Shown piece by piece: positions 16,599-25,227 of a stretch of DNA of 64,000 nucleotides. Each line of letters opens with the position of its first letter. The first letter of the stretch is position 1. Location of the stretch: contig NZ_JANHAW010000003.1 in NCBI RefSeq assembly GCF_024464595.1, positions 372,001 through 436,000 of the forward strand, read 5' to 3'. This DNA is from Halobellus litoreus (GTDB lineage Archaea; Halobacteriota; Halobacteria; Halobacteriales; Haloferacaceae). The translations under genes and the position numbers were made by a program. The notes under the pieces were generated by a model. The model saw only the letters and a program-made list of their open reading frames with translations, was not told where the DNA came from and did no database searches.

Positions 16599-18050
16599 TC
16601 ACGCGCGGTAGTTGCCGCTGCCGGTTTCGAGGTCGCCGACCGCGACCTGCCACCCCGACTGCGGGCCGCGCAACTCCACGAACGTCCGGTCTCGGTATTC
16701 GTTGCCGTTCCAGCCGCCCGAGAACCACTCGTTGCGACCGTAGAGTGTCGCGGCGACGGATACGCTGGTCCCCTCGGCAGCGCCATAGTCTGCGTACACT
16801 CGGCTTTGGTAGCTGTAACACCGCTGGGTGTCGAAGTACTGCGACGGGCACTCGATCCGGGTTCGGTCGTACCGGGGAGCGAGCACCGGTTCCGTGCCGA
16901 ACGGATCGGCGGTGTCGATGGACTCCTCGGCGGTCATCGTCACCGTGAAACTGAAGCTTCCGTCGTGGGAGACCCCCATCGATGGATCGTCGGAGTCGTA
17001 CTCGGCAGCGTCGATCGGCTCCCGCCAGCCCATCGTCTCGTTTTCGACCTCGCGGTAGTAGTACTGCGAAACCTCGATTCGGTCGGCGGAGATCTCGATC
17101 ATCCGCCCGTGTTCGGTCTCGACGAGTGCATACGAGAAGTTCACCGGCGACGGTCCCTCGCCAGGAGCGACGCCCGGGGTGTCGCGATCGTATCGAACGT
17201 CTTCGACGAACACGTCAGAGAGGTGGACGTCGTCGGTGTCAGTCGGAGCGGGGACGTAGAACGTCGGTTCCCGAAGCGTTCCGTCGGCCTCGACGGTCAC
17301 TTCGTACTCGTAGGTGCTCTCGTAGCTCGCGTCGGCGCGGTCCTGGCCGACAACCCACAGTCCTCCCAGGAGGAGCCCGAAGACCACGACGACGGCGAGT
17401 ACTCCGAGACCGACTGCTCGCCAGTGTCGGTCCGTCCCCGGTTTCCGTCTGAAAAACGCGTAGCTTCCGACCGCGACGGCGGCGCCGGCGACGACGCCGA
17501 CCGGCAGTCCGACGAGCGCCGACGGCCAGATCAGCGGATCGAGGACGGCGGTGACTGCGACGGCGACGACCGCGAACGTCGCCACACCGGCGATCACGCT
17601 CCCGGTGATGGAGAGAATAGTAGAACCACGCCCGCCGCTCTTCATCGCGCCGGTGTCTGCCTGACCGCGTCGTCGGTGTGTCGCCTCGAGTATGCCGCCG
17701 AGGGCTCCGCCGACAGCCGCCACCAGAATCTGCCCGACGACCGCCCCGAGCGAAAGTGCGGTCGCGATGGCGAGTCCGGCGAGCGGCGCATCCGCCACCG
17801 ACGGGAGCAGCGTACCCAGCCGGACCGCCAGTACGATTCCCGAGAGCACGGCTCCGAGAAGCGCCATCAACACGCCCGCGATCGCGCCTGCGACCGCGCC
17901 GCCCCGGGCGTCCCTCCGTTCGAGATACCCCGCGACGCCACCCCCAATGAGCGGCGCAACGAGCAGTACCAGCGGGACGACTCCGAGGACGACGCCCGCG
18001 ATCCCCCCGATGATCCCGTTTCGGACGGTTCCGCGAGCGATCGAATCCAT
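16599..18050 (-). CDS. DUF5518-like polytopic membrane protein with large C-terminal domain
   Basis: A 483-aa protein with two parts. Residues 1-240 hold about seven membrane helices, beginning with the Gly/Val-rich pairs of haloarchaeal DUF5518 proteins (GIIGGIAGVVLGVVPL). Residues ~245-483 form a polar, Tyr-rich beta domain likely to be outside the cell, with cysteines at IECPSQYF and TQRCYSY that could pair. No enzyme motif was found. The ATG at 18050 (MDSIARGTVRNG) is preferred to 18083 because DUF5518 proteins start near there. Confidence 0.65.
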   Translation of the reverse strand: MDSIARGTVRNGIIGGIAGVVLGVVPLVLLVAPLIGGGVAGYLERRDARGGAVAGAIAGVLMALLGAVLSGIVLAVRLGTLLPSVADAPLAGLAIATALSLGAVVGQILVAAVGGALGGILEATHRRRGQADTGAMKSGGRGSTILSITGSVIAGVATFAVVAVAVTAVLDPLIWPSALVGLPVGVVAGAAVAVGSYAFFRRKPGTDRHWRAVGLGVLAVVVVFGLLLGGLWVVGQDRADASYESTYEYEVTVEADGTLREPTFYVPAPTDTDDVHLSDVFVEDVRYDRDTPGVAPGEGPSPVNFSYALVETEHGRMIEISADRIEVSQYYYREVENETMGWREPIDAAEYDSDDPSMGVSHDGSFSFTVTMTAEESIDTADPFGTEPVLAPRYDRTRIECPSQYFDTQRCYSYQSRVYADYGAAEGTSVSVAATLYGRNEWFSGGWNGNEYRDRTFVELRGPQSGWQVAVGDLETGSGNYRA

Positions 18051-18221
18051 ACCACTAAATTGTCTCTCAGTTATCTTAATCACCCCCGTTCAGTACTTCG
18101 AGGATCAGTCGGTCGCGTGGTGACGGTCGTCCCCGACCCGCCACAGTGCCGATCCCCCCGGCTCTCGATCAGCCTGTGCGATAGAAGACTTTTGATACCT
18201 GCCCACACGCTGTGACGTAAG

Positions 18222-18980
18222 ATGAACGCGTTCGGTTCGATAGTCCTCGCCACCTTCGGCATCAGTCTGACAGCGTGGATCGGACTCCTGGCCCTGTACT
18301 TTCGCGAGGAGTTACTGGAGCGGATACTCCTGGGATTGGTCGCCTTGGCTGCGGGGAGTCTCCTGGGTGGCGCGTTCTTGCATCTGCTCCCCAGCGCGAT
18401 CGCGGAAACGGGACCGGACGAGACGGTCCCCCTGTTCCTGTATCTCCTCGGCGGGTTCTGTTCGTTCTACGTCCTCGAACAGTTCCTCCACTGGCACCAC
18501 CAACACACTGCGACCCACGAGCGTCAGCCCATCTCGTATCTCGTGCTGGTCTCGGACACGATCCACAACTTCATCGACGGCCTCGTCATCGCCGGGTCGT
18601 TTCTGGTGGGAGCGCAGATCGGAATCGTCACCACGCTCGCGATCGCGCTTCACGAGGTTCCGCAGGAGATCGGCGATTTCGGCGTCCTGGTCTACGGCGG
18701 ATTCGAGCGCCGTCGGGCGCTGGTACTCAATTATCTCACGCAATCGACCGTCGTCCTCGGCGGCGTTACCGGCTTCTTCCTCGGCGACCTGATCACCGGG
18801 GTACCAGCGGTTCTGTTACCGTTTGCGGCGGGAAATTTTATTTACATCGCGAGCTCCGATCTGATTCCGGAGATCAAGCAGGAGGAGGATCTGCTCCGGT
18901 CCAGCCTTCACTTCTTGGTGTTCCTCACCGGAATCGCGCTGATGTTCGGGATCAGAGTCCTCCGGGGAGTCCTGGGTTGA
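18222..18980 (+). CDS. ZIP family metal transporter
   Basis: A 252-aa membrane protein with about eight helices. The metal site is seen in helix 4 (DTIHNFIDGLVIAGSF) and helix 5 (ALHEVPQEIGDF), the hallmark pair of ZIP transporters. A His-rich loop (LHWHHQHTATHERQ) lies between helices 3 and 4. It imports zinc, iron or manganese into the cytoplasm. CTTTTGATAC at 18188-18197 is a likely TATA element ~28 nt before the ATG. It stands alone. Confidence 0.95.
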   Translation: MNAFGSIVLATFGISLTAWIGLLALYFREELLERILLGLVALAAGSLLGGAFLHLLPSAIAETGPDETVPLFLYLLGGFCSFYVLEQFLHWHHQHTATHERQPISYLVLVSDTIHNFIDGLVIAGSFLVGAQIGIVTTLAIALHEVPQEIGDFGVLVYGGFERRRALVLNYLTQSTVVLGGVTGFFLGDLITGVPAVLLPFAAGNFIYIASSDLIPEIKQEEDLLRSSLHFLVFLTGIALMFGIRVLRGVLG

Positions 18981-19127
18981 TCCACCCGACGCCGACAGTG
19001 CGACTGGTCTAGCAGAGGTTCGTCCGTCGACTACGCGTCACATAATCGTTGACCTCATCGATTCCAGTGGGTGGTCGAGAGCAGAGCAAGTGCCGCTGAC
19101 GATCGCAAAAAATAACCGACGCGGGGA

Positions 19128-19580
19128 CTACTCGCTTTCGATCTCGATCTTACGAGCCTCTTTGACTTCGAGTTTCGGAACCGTGATCGTCAGCACGCCG
19201 TTCTTCATTCGAGCGGACACGGCCTCCTTGTCGACTTCGTCAGGGAGTCGGATCGACCGCTCCGTAGACTTGTGACGCCGTTCTTGCCGGAGGTACTCCG
19301 CCTCTTCTTCCTCGATTTCTTCCTCGTGTTCTGCCTGGATTCGAAGCGTGTGATCCGTGACCTCGATCTCGACGTCGTCGCGTTCGAAGCCGGGCAGATC
19401 GACCGTCACGACGAACTCGTCGTCGTGGTCGACGAGGTCCACCGCCATCGATTCGGCTTGCGAAGACCACTGTCCGAAGGGTCTATCGGACTCCCACATC
19501 CGAGATGCTTCGTCGAACTGACGGCTCATCCGTTCGAACAGGCGTTCCATCTCCTCGAAGGGGTTTCTTCGTGTGCTCAT
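19128..19580 (-). CDS. Hsp20/alpha-crystallin small heat-shock protein
   Basis: A 150-aa chaperone. The ~45-residue N-terminal arm (NPFEEMERLFERMSRQFDE) is followed by the alpha-crystallin domain (VDLVDHDDEFVVTVDLPGFE, DVEIEVTDHTLRIQAEHEEE, RSIRLPDEVDKEAVSARMKN) with the A-x(n)-G-V-L motif as KNGVLTITVPK. The very acidic inner loop is a halophilic trait. The I-x-I/V oligomer tail is replaced by KIEIESE. The ATG at 19580 begins the family's usual length. Confidence 0.95.
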   Translation of the reverse strand: MSTRRNPFEEMERLFERMSRQFDEASRMWESDRPFGQWSSQAESMAVDLVDHDDEFVVTVDLPGFERDDVEIEVTDHTLRIQAEHEEEIEEEEAEYLRQERRHKSTERSIRLPDEVDKEAVSARMKNGVLTITVPKLEVKEARKIEIESE

Positions 19581-19728
19581 ACTTGCCTCCGATTGGAAAT
19601 ACGGTGAACGAAATGAAATATCATCGGGTCGATTCCCGCGGCGTCGGATCACCTGCGCCCTCTCGACTACGTCCCGCAGTGACTTCCGGGGGGCGCGTTG
19701 GCGTAGCGCCCCCGCCTCGCGCGAGCGG

Positions 19729-19941
19729 TCAGATCGGGACGACGAGGTACGTCGCGATCAGATACGCGACTAAGAGCACGCCAAACGCCGTATGCGCGAC
19801 TCGGATGACGCCGCGCCACCGACCTCGCGGCGGGTAACCGTATCGTTCGGCGAGCAACACGACTCCGGTGACGAGTGTCAACACGGCGTGGGCGACGGTG
19901 GTCGTTGCGAGTCCCCGGTGGCTGAAGACGACTTCGGTCAT
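19729..19941 (-). CDS. small membrane protein coupled to SagB
   Basis: A 70-aa protein with two membrane helices (about residues 12-31 and 45-68) and a short basic loop YPPRGRWRG between them. It overlaps the SagB-type gene by ATGA (19938-19941), so the two are made together; it could anchor or assist that oxidoreductase. I do not recognise the family. Confidence 0.65.
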   Translation of the reverse strand: MTEVVFSHRGLATTTVAHAVLTLVTGVVLLAERYGYPPRGRWRGVIRVAHTAFGVLLVAYLIATYLVVPI

Positions 19942-20684
19942 TGTGCTCGCCCTCCGATCGGAAAGATGTACAGCGGTCGCTGGGTCGCCGGAGCCTCCAA
20001 AATGTCTCGGACGCGGTCGTCGCGAAAGGCGCCGATCGAGACGGTCGCCAAGCCGAGCGACTCCGCCTGCAAATAGAGATGCTCACCGGCGTGACCGGCC
20101 TCCATCGGGACGTACCGCCGTCTCCCGCGCTCCCCGTACTTTCCGGTCGTTCGCTCGTCGACAGCGCACAGGACGATGTCGACCGCTGCCTCCTCGACGG
20201 CTTCCTGGTCGATCGCGGCTGCTCGCAGCTCGGGCTGCACGTCACCGGTCCTCCCGCGGCCGAGTTCGTGTCGTCCCGGTCGGTAACGATAGACGCCACT
20301 CTGGAGTCCCTCGACACCCTGAGACCCGACCACGACGTACACCTCGAGGGGATACAGCGCGCCTGCGCTCGGCGCGGCCCTGAATCCCCGTGCCCGGTCG
20401 GTCACGCCCTGGGTCGCCCAGAGCAACTGCCCGAGTTCACGGCGTTCGAGCGCGCGGTCGCTGTACGTCCGCCGGGAGCGCCGATCCGCAATGGCTTCCT
20501 CGACCGAGACGGCGCTCTGCTCTCGCGGCGTCGGAAGCGAAATTGACCCATCGGCTTGCCAACCGTTTCCCCCGTCGGGTCGCACGATTTTGAACGCGCC
20601 GAACACGAGGTTTACCACCAGCGACAGACCGGCAACGGCGAGTAATGTGAGTGCTGTTCGACGTGAGGGACGTTCGAGCGTCAT
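19938..20684 (-). CDS. SagB/ThcOx-type nitroreductase-fold dehydrogenase
   Basis: A 248-aa FMN oxidoreductase. Residues 10-32 are a membrane helix (ALTLLAVAGLSLVVNLVFGA). The nitroreductase fold follows with SVEEAIADRRSRRTYSDRAL, QLLWATQGVTDRARGFRAAP, SAGALYPLEVYVV and a C-terminal 'GEHLYLQAESLGLATVSIGA', all typical of the SagB group that includes azoline oxidases of RiPP pathways and many stand-alone enzymes. The membrane anchor and coupled small membrane protein suggest a surface reductase. No cyclodehydratase is nearby, so an azole-forming role is not supported. Confidence 0.85.
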   Translation of the reverse strand: MTLERPSRRTALTLLAVAGLSLVVNLVFGAFKIVRPDGGNGWQADGSISLPTPREQSAVSVEEAIADRRSRRTYSDRALERRELGQLLWATQGVTDRARGFRAAPSAGALYPLEVYVVVGSQGVEGLQSGVYRYRPGRHELGRGRTGDVQPELRAAAIDQEAVEEAAVDIVLCAVDERTTGKYGERGRRRYVPMEAGHAGEHLYLQAESLGLATVSIGAFRDDRVRDILEAPATQRPLYIFPIGGRAQ

Positions 20685-20773
20685 ATGCTAACAGTGTTCG
20701 TTGAATACGAAAAATCCAGGCCCGGTTCCGGATGGGCGAGATCGGTTCGGTGAAAGAAGACGCGAGGGAGACA

Positions 20774-20780
20774 CTTTTTA
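20774..20780 (+). promoter_or_regulatory. TATA-like element of the Ca/Na antiporter gene
   Basis: CTTTTTA lies ~33 nt before the ATG at 20810 and inside the frame opened by the earlier ATG at 20732, favouring the later start. Confidence 0.35.
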
Positions 20781-20809
20781 CTCGGTCCCAGGCGACTATC
20801 GGGTATCAG

Positions 20810-21730
20810 ATGCTCCTCGAAGGCGGCGGGTTCCTGCTGGGTCTGACGCTACTCCTCGTGGGAGCCGACCGAACCGTCGACGCGGCCGCCGAACTGGCTC
20901 TGTACTACGGCCTTTCGACGTTCTTCATCGGAGTCACGATCGTCTCCATCGGCACCTCGATCCCGGAGATGACCACCTCGATCTACGCCGCACTCTACAG
21001 TGCAGGTGATCTTCTGGTCGGCAACATCGTGGGCTCGGAGACGGCGCAGATCACGCTCGCGATCGGGGTCGTCGCTCTCATTGCACGCATCGAGGCCGAG
21101 CGGAAGAACGTCCTCGTATACGGCGGGGCGATGGTCCTCGCGATGATCATTATGATACTCGTTCTCGAAGACGGCGAAATCATTCGCTCGGAGGGCTTTC
21201 TGATGATGATCGCCTACGTCGCGTTCATCCACGATCTGTACTCGCACGAGGGGGGAGAAGAGGTGACCACGGAAGTGGTCGAAGAGCGCGCACCACCCAG
21301 GAAAGCGGTACCGTGGATCGTCGCGGGGATCGCACTCGTGGTCGTCGGCGGTCACCTGATGGTGACCAACGGCGTCGCGATCGCTCGCCTCATCGGCATT
21401 CCCGAGTTTCTCGTCGGACTGCTGACCGGGCTCGGAACCACGACGCCCGAGATCGCCGTCGCGGGCCTCGCGGCGAAGCGAGGTGACGCCGGCATCTCGG
21501 TCGGATCGCTACTCGGGAGCAACATCACCGATCCCGTGTTCTCACTGGGCATCGGCGCGCTCGTCGCCGACGTGGCCGTCACCAGCCCCCAGGCCGTCTT
21601 CGTCTCGACCGGGTACATGCTCTTCGTCTCGCTCGTCGTCCTGGGAGTGATGTACTGGCGACGAGGAATCGGCCGACGGGGAGCGGTGGTCTGTGTGCTC
21701 CTCTATCTCCCCTCCTTCGTTCTCTTTTAA
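20810..21730 (+). CDS. sodium/calcium antiporter (CaCA family)
   Basis: A 306-aa membrane protein with ten helices in two repeats. The ion-binding alpha motifs are both intact: GTSIPEMTTSIYAAL...GNIVGSE in the first half and GTTTPEIAVAGLAAK...GSLLGSN in the second, joined by an acidic loop (HEGGEEVTTEVVEERA). It exchanges Ca2+ or another cation for Na+ at the cytoplasmic membrane. I use the ATG at 20810 because a TATA element precedes it and helix 1 begins there; an earlier ATG at 20732 would add 26 polar residues. Confidence 0.93.
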   Translation: MLLEGGGFLLGLTLLLVGADRTVDAAAELALYYGLSTFFIGVTIVSIGTSIPEMTTSIYAALYSAGDLLVGNIVGSETAQITLAIGVVALIARIEAERKNVLVYGGAMVLAMIIMILVLEDGEIIRSEGFLMMIAYVAFIHDLYSHEGGEEVTTEVVEERAPPRKAVPWIVAGIALVVVGGHLMVTNGVAIARLIGIPEFLVGLLTGLGTTTPEIAVAGLAAKRGDAGISVGSLLGSNITDPVFSLGIGALVADVAVTSPQAVFVSTGYMLFVSLVVLGVMYWRRGIGRRGAVVCVLLYLPSFVLF

Positions 21731-21743
21731 CCGTCGTCTCGGA

Positions 21744-22718
21744 TCATTGGCCGGCTTCGGCAAGTCGGACGAACTGCTCGTCGCTGAGGGAGATCTCGCC
21801 GGCAGCGAGATCCGCCTCCAACTGATCGACGGTTCGCGCTCCGACGATGGGAGCCGTGACGGCCTCGTGCTCCAGTAACCACGCGAGCGCGACCTGCGTG
21901 GGAGTCGCGTCGACCGCGTCGGCCACGGACCTCACTTCGTCGAGGACCGCGAAGTTCGAGTCGATAAGGTATCGCTCCCCGAACTCGGGTTCCCGCGCCG
22001 CCCGGGAGCCGGCCGGCGGTTCGACGTCTCGCTGATATTTTCCCGTGAGGAAGCCGCCGGCGAGGGGACTCCAAGGAACCACAGCGAGACCGTACTCGCG
22101 GCACATCTCGAGATAGTTCCCCTCGATTTCCCTGTCGACGAGGTTGTACCGGGGTTGCGCGACCGTGAACGGTTCGTATCCCTCTCGACGGGCGATTTCG
22201 TTGGCCTTCGCGACTTTCCACGCGTTGGGACGCTGCGTCGACGTACCGAGGTAATCCACGCGCTCGTCTGCGACGAAGCGATCGAGCGTGCGCATAAACT
22301 CCTCTGCGGGCGTATCGTCGTCCCAGCGATGGATGTACAGCAGATCGAGGTAGTCCGTTCGCAAGCGATCGAGAATGGCGTCGAGTTGCCGGCGAAGATG
22401 TCGCCGGTTCAGCCCCCGCGCGTTCGGATTGTCTTCGTTGGTCGGCCAGTAGATCTTGCTGGCGATCACGTAGTCCTCGCGCTCGCGGTTCTGGAGCCAA
22501 TCACCGATCAGTTCTTCGGCGAAGCCATCGCCGTACGAATCGGCAGTATCGATGAAGGTGCCGCCGTACTGCTCGTAGGTATCGAGCAAATTGTACGCTC
22601 GCTCCCGTTTGATTTCGACCTCGCCCTCGTGCGTCTCCCGCCCGAACCGCCACGTACCGATCGCGAGTTCGCTCACTTTCAGGCCCGTTCGTCCGAGTGG
22701 AACGGTGTCGAGTACCAT
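21744..22718 (-). CDS. aldo/keto reductase
   Basis: A 324-aa NADPH-dependent oxidoreductase. The catalytic tetrad can be read: Asp in FIDTADSYGDG with the Tyr four residues on, Lys in VIASKIYWP, and His in LDLLYIHRWD. The C-terminal cofactor loop is PIVGARTVDQLEADL. The closest type is the YccK/voltage-channel-beta-like group acting on carbonyl compounds; the substrate is unknown. It converges on the antiporter gene with 13 nt between stops. Confidence 0.93.
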   Translation of the reverse strand: MVLDTVPLGRTGLKVSELAIGTWRFGRETHEGEVEIKRERAYNLLDTYEQYGGTFIDTADSYGDGFAEELIGDWLQNREREDYVIASKIYWPTNEDNPNARGLNRRHLRRQLDAILDRLRTDYLDLLYIHRWDDDTPAEEFMRTLDRFVADERVDYLGTSTQRPNAWKVAKANEIARREGYEPFTVAQPRYNLVDREIEGNYLEMCREYGLAVVPWSPLAGGFLTGKYQRDVEPPAGSRAAREPEFGERYLIDSNFAVLDEVRSVADAVDATPTQVALAWLLEHEAVTAPIVGARTVDQLEADLAAGEISLSDEQFVRLAEAGQ

Positions 22719-22876
22719 ACGCTGATCTACCCGGAGCGCGAGTATAAAGCGTCTGTCCGAGCGGCCGCCGCGGCGACGGATCAGACAGGTCTCAGACAGG
22801 CGGGCGTGCGAGGTGCAAATGTTGGGTGGTCTCAGATCGAACATCTCAAGAGGCGAACGCGGTCTGACGAGAGAGG

Positions 22877-23260
22877 TCAGGTTCGCGAACCGGCGAGCGC
22901 GTACCACCCCAACGCGGCGAGGACCGAGCCGATCAGGCCGGCGACGACGTCTGCGGGTTCGAACGACCGTCCGGGGACCAATTTCTGGAGCCCTCCGGTC
23001 ACGAGACTGAGCAGTGTCGAGATGCCGACCGCGAGAAGAGCCGCTTCCCGGTCCGGACATCGGTTAGCCCCGAAAGCCTCGGCGAGTGCAACCGCGTAGC
23101 CCGCGTGTCCAACGAGATGCAGGAACTTGTCCGGACCCACGTATTTCCATTCTGCGTGCCGTCGAAGCGGTGAAGGCACGATCGACGCGAGGAGGAGGAT
23201 GCCAGTCGAATAGGCAACAGACCTCCACGGAGAGTCGGGGAATCGGTTTCGCATATGCAC
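22877..23260 (-). CDS. VanZ family membrane protein
   Basis: A 127-aa protein with four helices. The VanZ pattern is seen as 'GPDKFLHLVGHAGYAVALA' with the conserved Asp-Lys...His, then a late 'RSFEPADVVAGLIGSVLAAL' with the conserved Asp. Two ATGs lie two codons apart (23260, 23254). VanZ-like proteins sit in the membrane; the archaeal role is unknown. Confidence 0.85.
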   Translation of the reverse strand: MHMRNRFPDSPWRSVAYSTGILLLASIVPSPLRRHAEWKYVGPDKFLHLVGHAGYAVALAEAFGANRCPDREAALLAVGISTLLSLVTGGLQKLVPGRSFEPADVVAGLIGSVLAALGWYALAGSRT

Positions 23261-23413
23261 GCATAGGTCTCGTCACATTTGGATCTCGGGGATCCTCACC
23301 GATCGAACTCGAACGCTGAACCCCTCCGCACGGCCCCAATTTCCGAGCGCGCTACGGGTGCCACTCAACGGTCCCGTCGGTCGCCTCGTCGTCAGTCGCT
23401 CATCCGGGAAGCC

Positions 23414-23572
23414 CTATCGCTCGAACTTGAGATCTCGTTCGGGGGCTTCGGCGACGACCCACCAATGCAGGTCTTCTTTGGGATGGCGGCGCTCAACGTG
23501 ATCTTTGAATTGGTCCCCTGTTTCGAAATCCTTGCCACAGAGATTACACCGGTGATGGCGTTTCGACACCAT
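23414..23572 (-). CDS. small C2H2 zinc-finger protein
   Basis: A 52-aa protein made almost entirely of one zinc finger: HHRCNLCGKDFETGDQFKDH followed by VERRHPKED, i.e. C-x2-C-x12-H-x4-H. Small haloarchaeal proteins of this kind are common and some regulate biofilm or phage genes. The ATG at 23572 gives the compact form; an alternative start at 23689 would add ~39 Ser/Ala-rich residues. Its 5' side faces the divergent uspA gene 182 nt away. Confidence 0.72.
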   Translation of the reverse strand: MVSKRHHRCNLCGKDFETGDQFKDHVERRHPKEDLHWWVVAEAPERDLKFER

Positions 23573-23753
23573 AGCTCGACGTTCGGCGTCGGTAGTACTG
23601 GATTCTTGGGCGACACCCGCTGCGTCCGACCCTCGATAGCGAGCGGCTGTGGAATACTGTGCGGCCTCGTCCGCAGGAACGCTCGACATCCGCGTTGTCT
23701 CACCCGCCTCCGACACACCTTCTTTACGCCGCAGCCTGTACGTACGAACCGTC

Positions 23754-24188
23754 GTGTACGAGAACATTCTCCTCCCCACCGACGGCAGCGACGGAACGGC
23801 AGGGGTCGCCGAGCACGCGGTCCACGTCGCTCGGCTGGCTGGCGCAACGTTGCATATCCTCCACGTTGTCGACACGTCAGTAGTCCCGCTCGATGCACAC
23901 AGTCGGGGAATCTACGACGAGATGGAAGCGACAGGTCGCGAATCGGTCGAGAAGATTCGCGACCGGGCACTGGACGTCGGAATCGATTCCGTCACCACCA
24001 TTCGCCAGGGGACACCGTTCCGAGAAATCCTCGACTACGCCGAGGAAAACGAAGTCGACCTCGTCGTCATTGGAACACACGGCCGGACCGGCCTGCAACG
24101 AACGGTTCTCGGCAGCGTCGCCGAACGGGTGGTACGGCTCTCGGACGTCCCGGTGCTCACGGTGCGGACCGCGCCCCATGAAAGATGA
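23754..24188 (+). CDS. universal stress protein UspA family
   Basis: A 144-aa single UspA domain: YENILLPTDGSDGTAGVAEH, HILHVVDTSVVP and the ATP-binding motif GTHGRTGLQRTVLGSVAERV (G-x2-G-x9-G-S). The start is the GTG at 23754, directly before YENILLPTDGS, because all family members begin with this strand and no ATG fits. It is an ATP-binding stress protein in the cytoplasm. Confidence 0.92.
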   Translation: MYENILLPTDGSDGTAGVAEHAVHVARLAGATLHILHVVDTSVVPLDAHSRGIYDEMEATGRESVEKIRDRALDVGIDSVTTIRQGTPFREILDYAEENEVDLVVIGTHGRTGLQRTVLGSVAERVVRLSDVPVLTVRTAPHER

Positions 24189-24364
24189 ACCGATCGTTCT
24201 GCTCCCTGACCGGGTTACATCTTCGTACGACTCTCCCGAGTCCCGCCCTGCGGGAGTCAGTGTCGGACCCGCAGTGGATTCGCCGTCTCGGTTCCCGGGC
24301 TCAGTCGGAACCCGATTCCGCGGACACGGTGCTCATAAAACAGCTGTTCGCTAAAGAGGGCGTT

Positions 24365-24562
24365 TCACGCGGAGGAGTCGGGTTCGGTGGTCTGATCCGC
24401 AACGTTCAGCGACGAAACGAAACTCCCAATCAGTCCGAACAGCCCGATCCCGAGTGAAGTGAGAACGATACTGTTCGAGGTGCCGTACCCGCTGGCTTCG
24501 ATTTGAACGGCCCACAGCATCAACACGATACTGAACAGGAGGACGTCTCTTGACAAAGACAT
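24365..24562 (-). CDS. small two-helix membrane protein
   Basis: A 65-aa protein with two membrane helices (about residues 5-22 and 32-52) and a short Glu/Asp tail (DQTTEPDSSA). GCTAAACC, ~28 nt upstream on the minus strand, could be its TATA element. Family not recognised; haloarchaea encode many such proteins. Confidence 0.55.
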   Translation of the reverse strand: MSLSRDVLLFSIVLMLWAVQIEASGYGTSNSIVLTSLGIGLFGLIGSFVSSLNVADQTTEPDSSA

Positions 24563-24700
24563 ACATCACCTGCTACCAGCGAACGGTTTAGCTTTCCCGG
24601 TCGCCTCCCTCACGGCGAGACCACTCCCGAGCGTCGTTGCTGGCAGAATCGGAAGTGAGACTTATTGCGTTCGTGATCGAAGCGTTCGAATCGAGTCCAG

Positions 24701-25153
24701 ATGGCAACAACGGCCGAGGAGAACAAGCGTATCGTCCGTCGTATCCGCGAAGAGATCGAGGAACAGGGGAATCTCGACGCAATCGACGAGATATTCGCCG
24801 AGGACGTGGTGGTGCATACGCCGATGGGGGAGTTCAGTGGCCGGGAGGCGATCAAAGAGATGTACGAAAGTGACCGCGAGGGGTTTGCAGACTCAACGGA
24901 GACGATTCACGACATCGTCGCGGAGGGCGATACCGTCGCGATCCGACTGACTGAGCGCGGCACCCACGAAGGTGAGTTTATGGGAATCGAGCCGACTGGC
25001 AAGGAGTTCGAGATACAGACGACGGCGTTCTTCCGGCTGGAGGATGGGAAGATCGCCGAGTGGTGGATGCAACCGGACACCCTCGGGCTCGTCCAACAGC
25101 TCGGCTTAGACCCCGAGGATCTCAGTGCGGCTGTGCAGGCCGACGGCGACTGA
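24701..25153 (+). CDS. SnoaL-like ester cyclase family protein
   Basis: A 150-aa acidic protein of the NTF2/SnoaL fold: an N-terminal helical pair (ENKRIVRRIREEIEEQGNLD), AEDVVVHTPMGEFSGREAIK, HDIVAEGDTVAIRLTERGTH, then TTAFFRLEDGKIAEWWMQPD, which is the classic 'ester cyclase' ending. The catalytic Asp of SnoaL may be the one in EFSGR or LEDGK; the substrate is unknown. Monocistronic. Confidence 0.9.
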   Translation: MATTAEENKRIVRRIREEIEEQGNLDAIDEIFAEDVVVHTPMGEFSGREAIKEMYESDREGFADSTETIHDIVAEGDTVAIRLTERGTHEGEFMGIEPTGKEFEIQTTAFFRLEDGKIAEWWMQPDTLGLVQQLGLDPEDLSAAVQADGD

Positions 25154-25227
25154 ACCCGGGTCCCCGCCGCTTTACAGGTCGAAACTCGAGAAGTTCGTCC
25201 ATCGTGGCAAGCAGAACTGGGATCTTC

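Noticed and set aside
16242..18215. 657-codon plus-strand open frame
   Set aside because: Overlaps the DUF5518-like gene in antisense and yjbQ in another frame; Arg-rich with no domain.
19938..20684. SagB as part of an azole-forming RiPP pathway
   Set aside because: No YcaO/cyclodehydratase or precursor peptide is adjacent, and the CGCGG gene is 14 kb away with a different chemistry.
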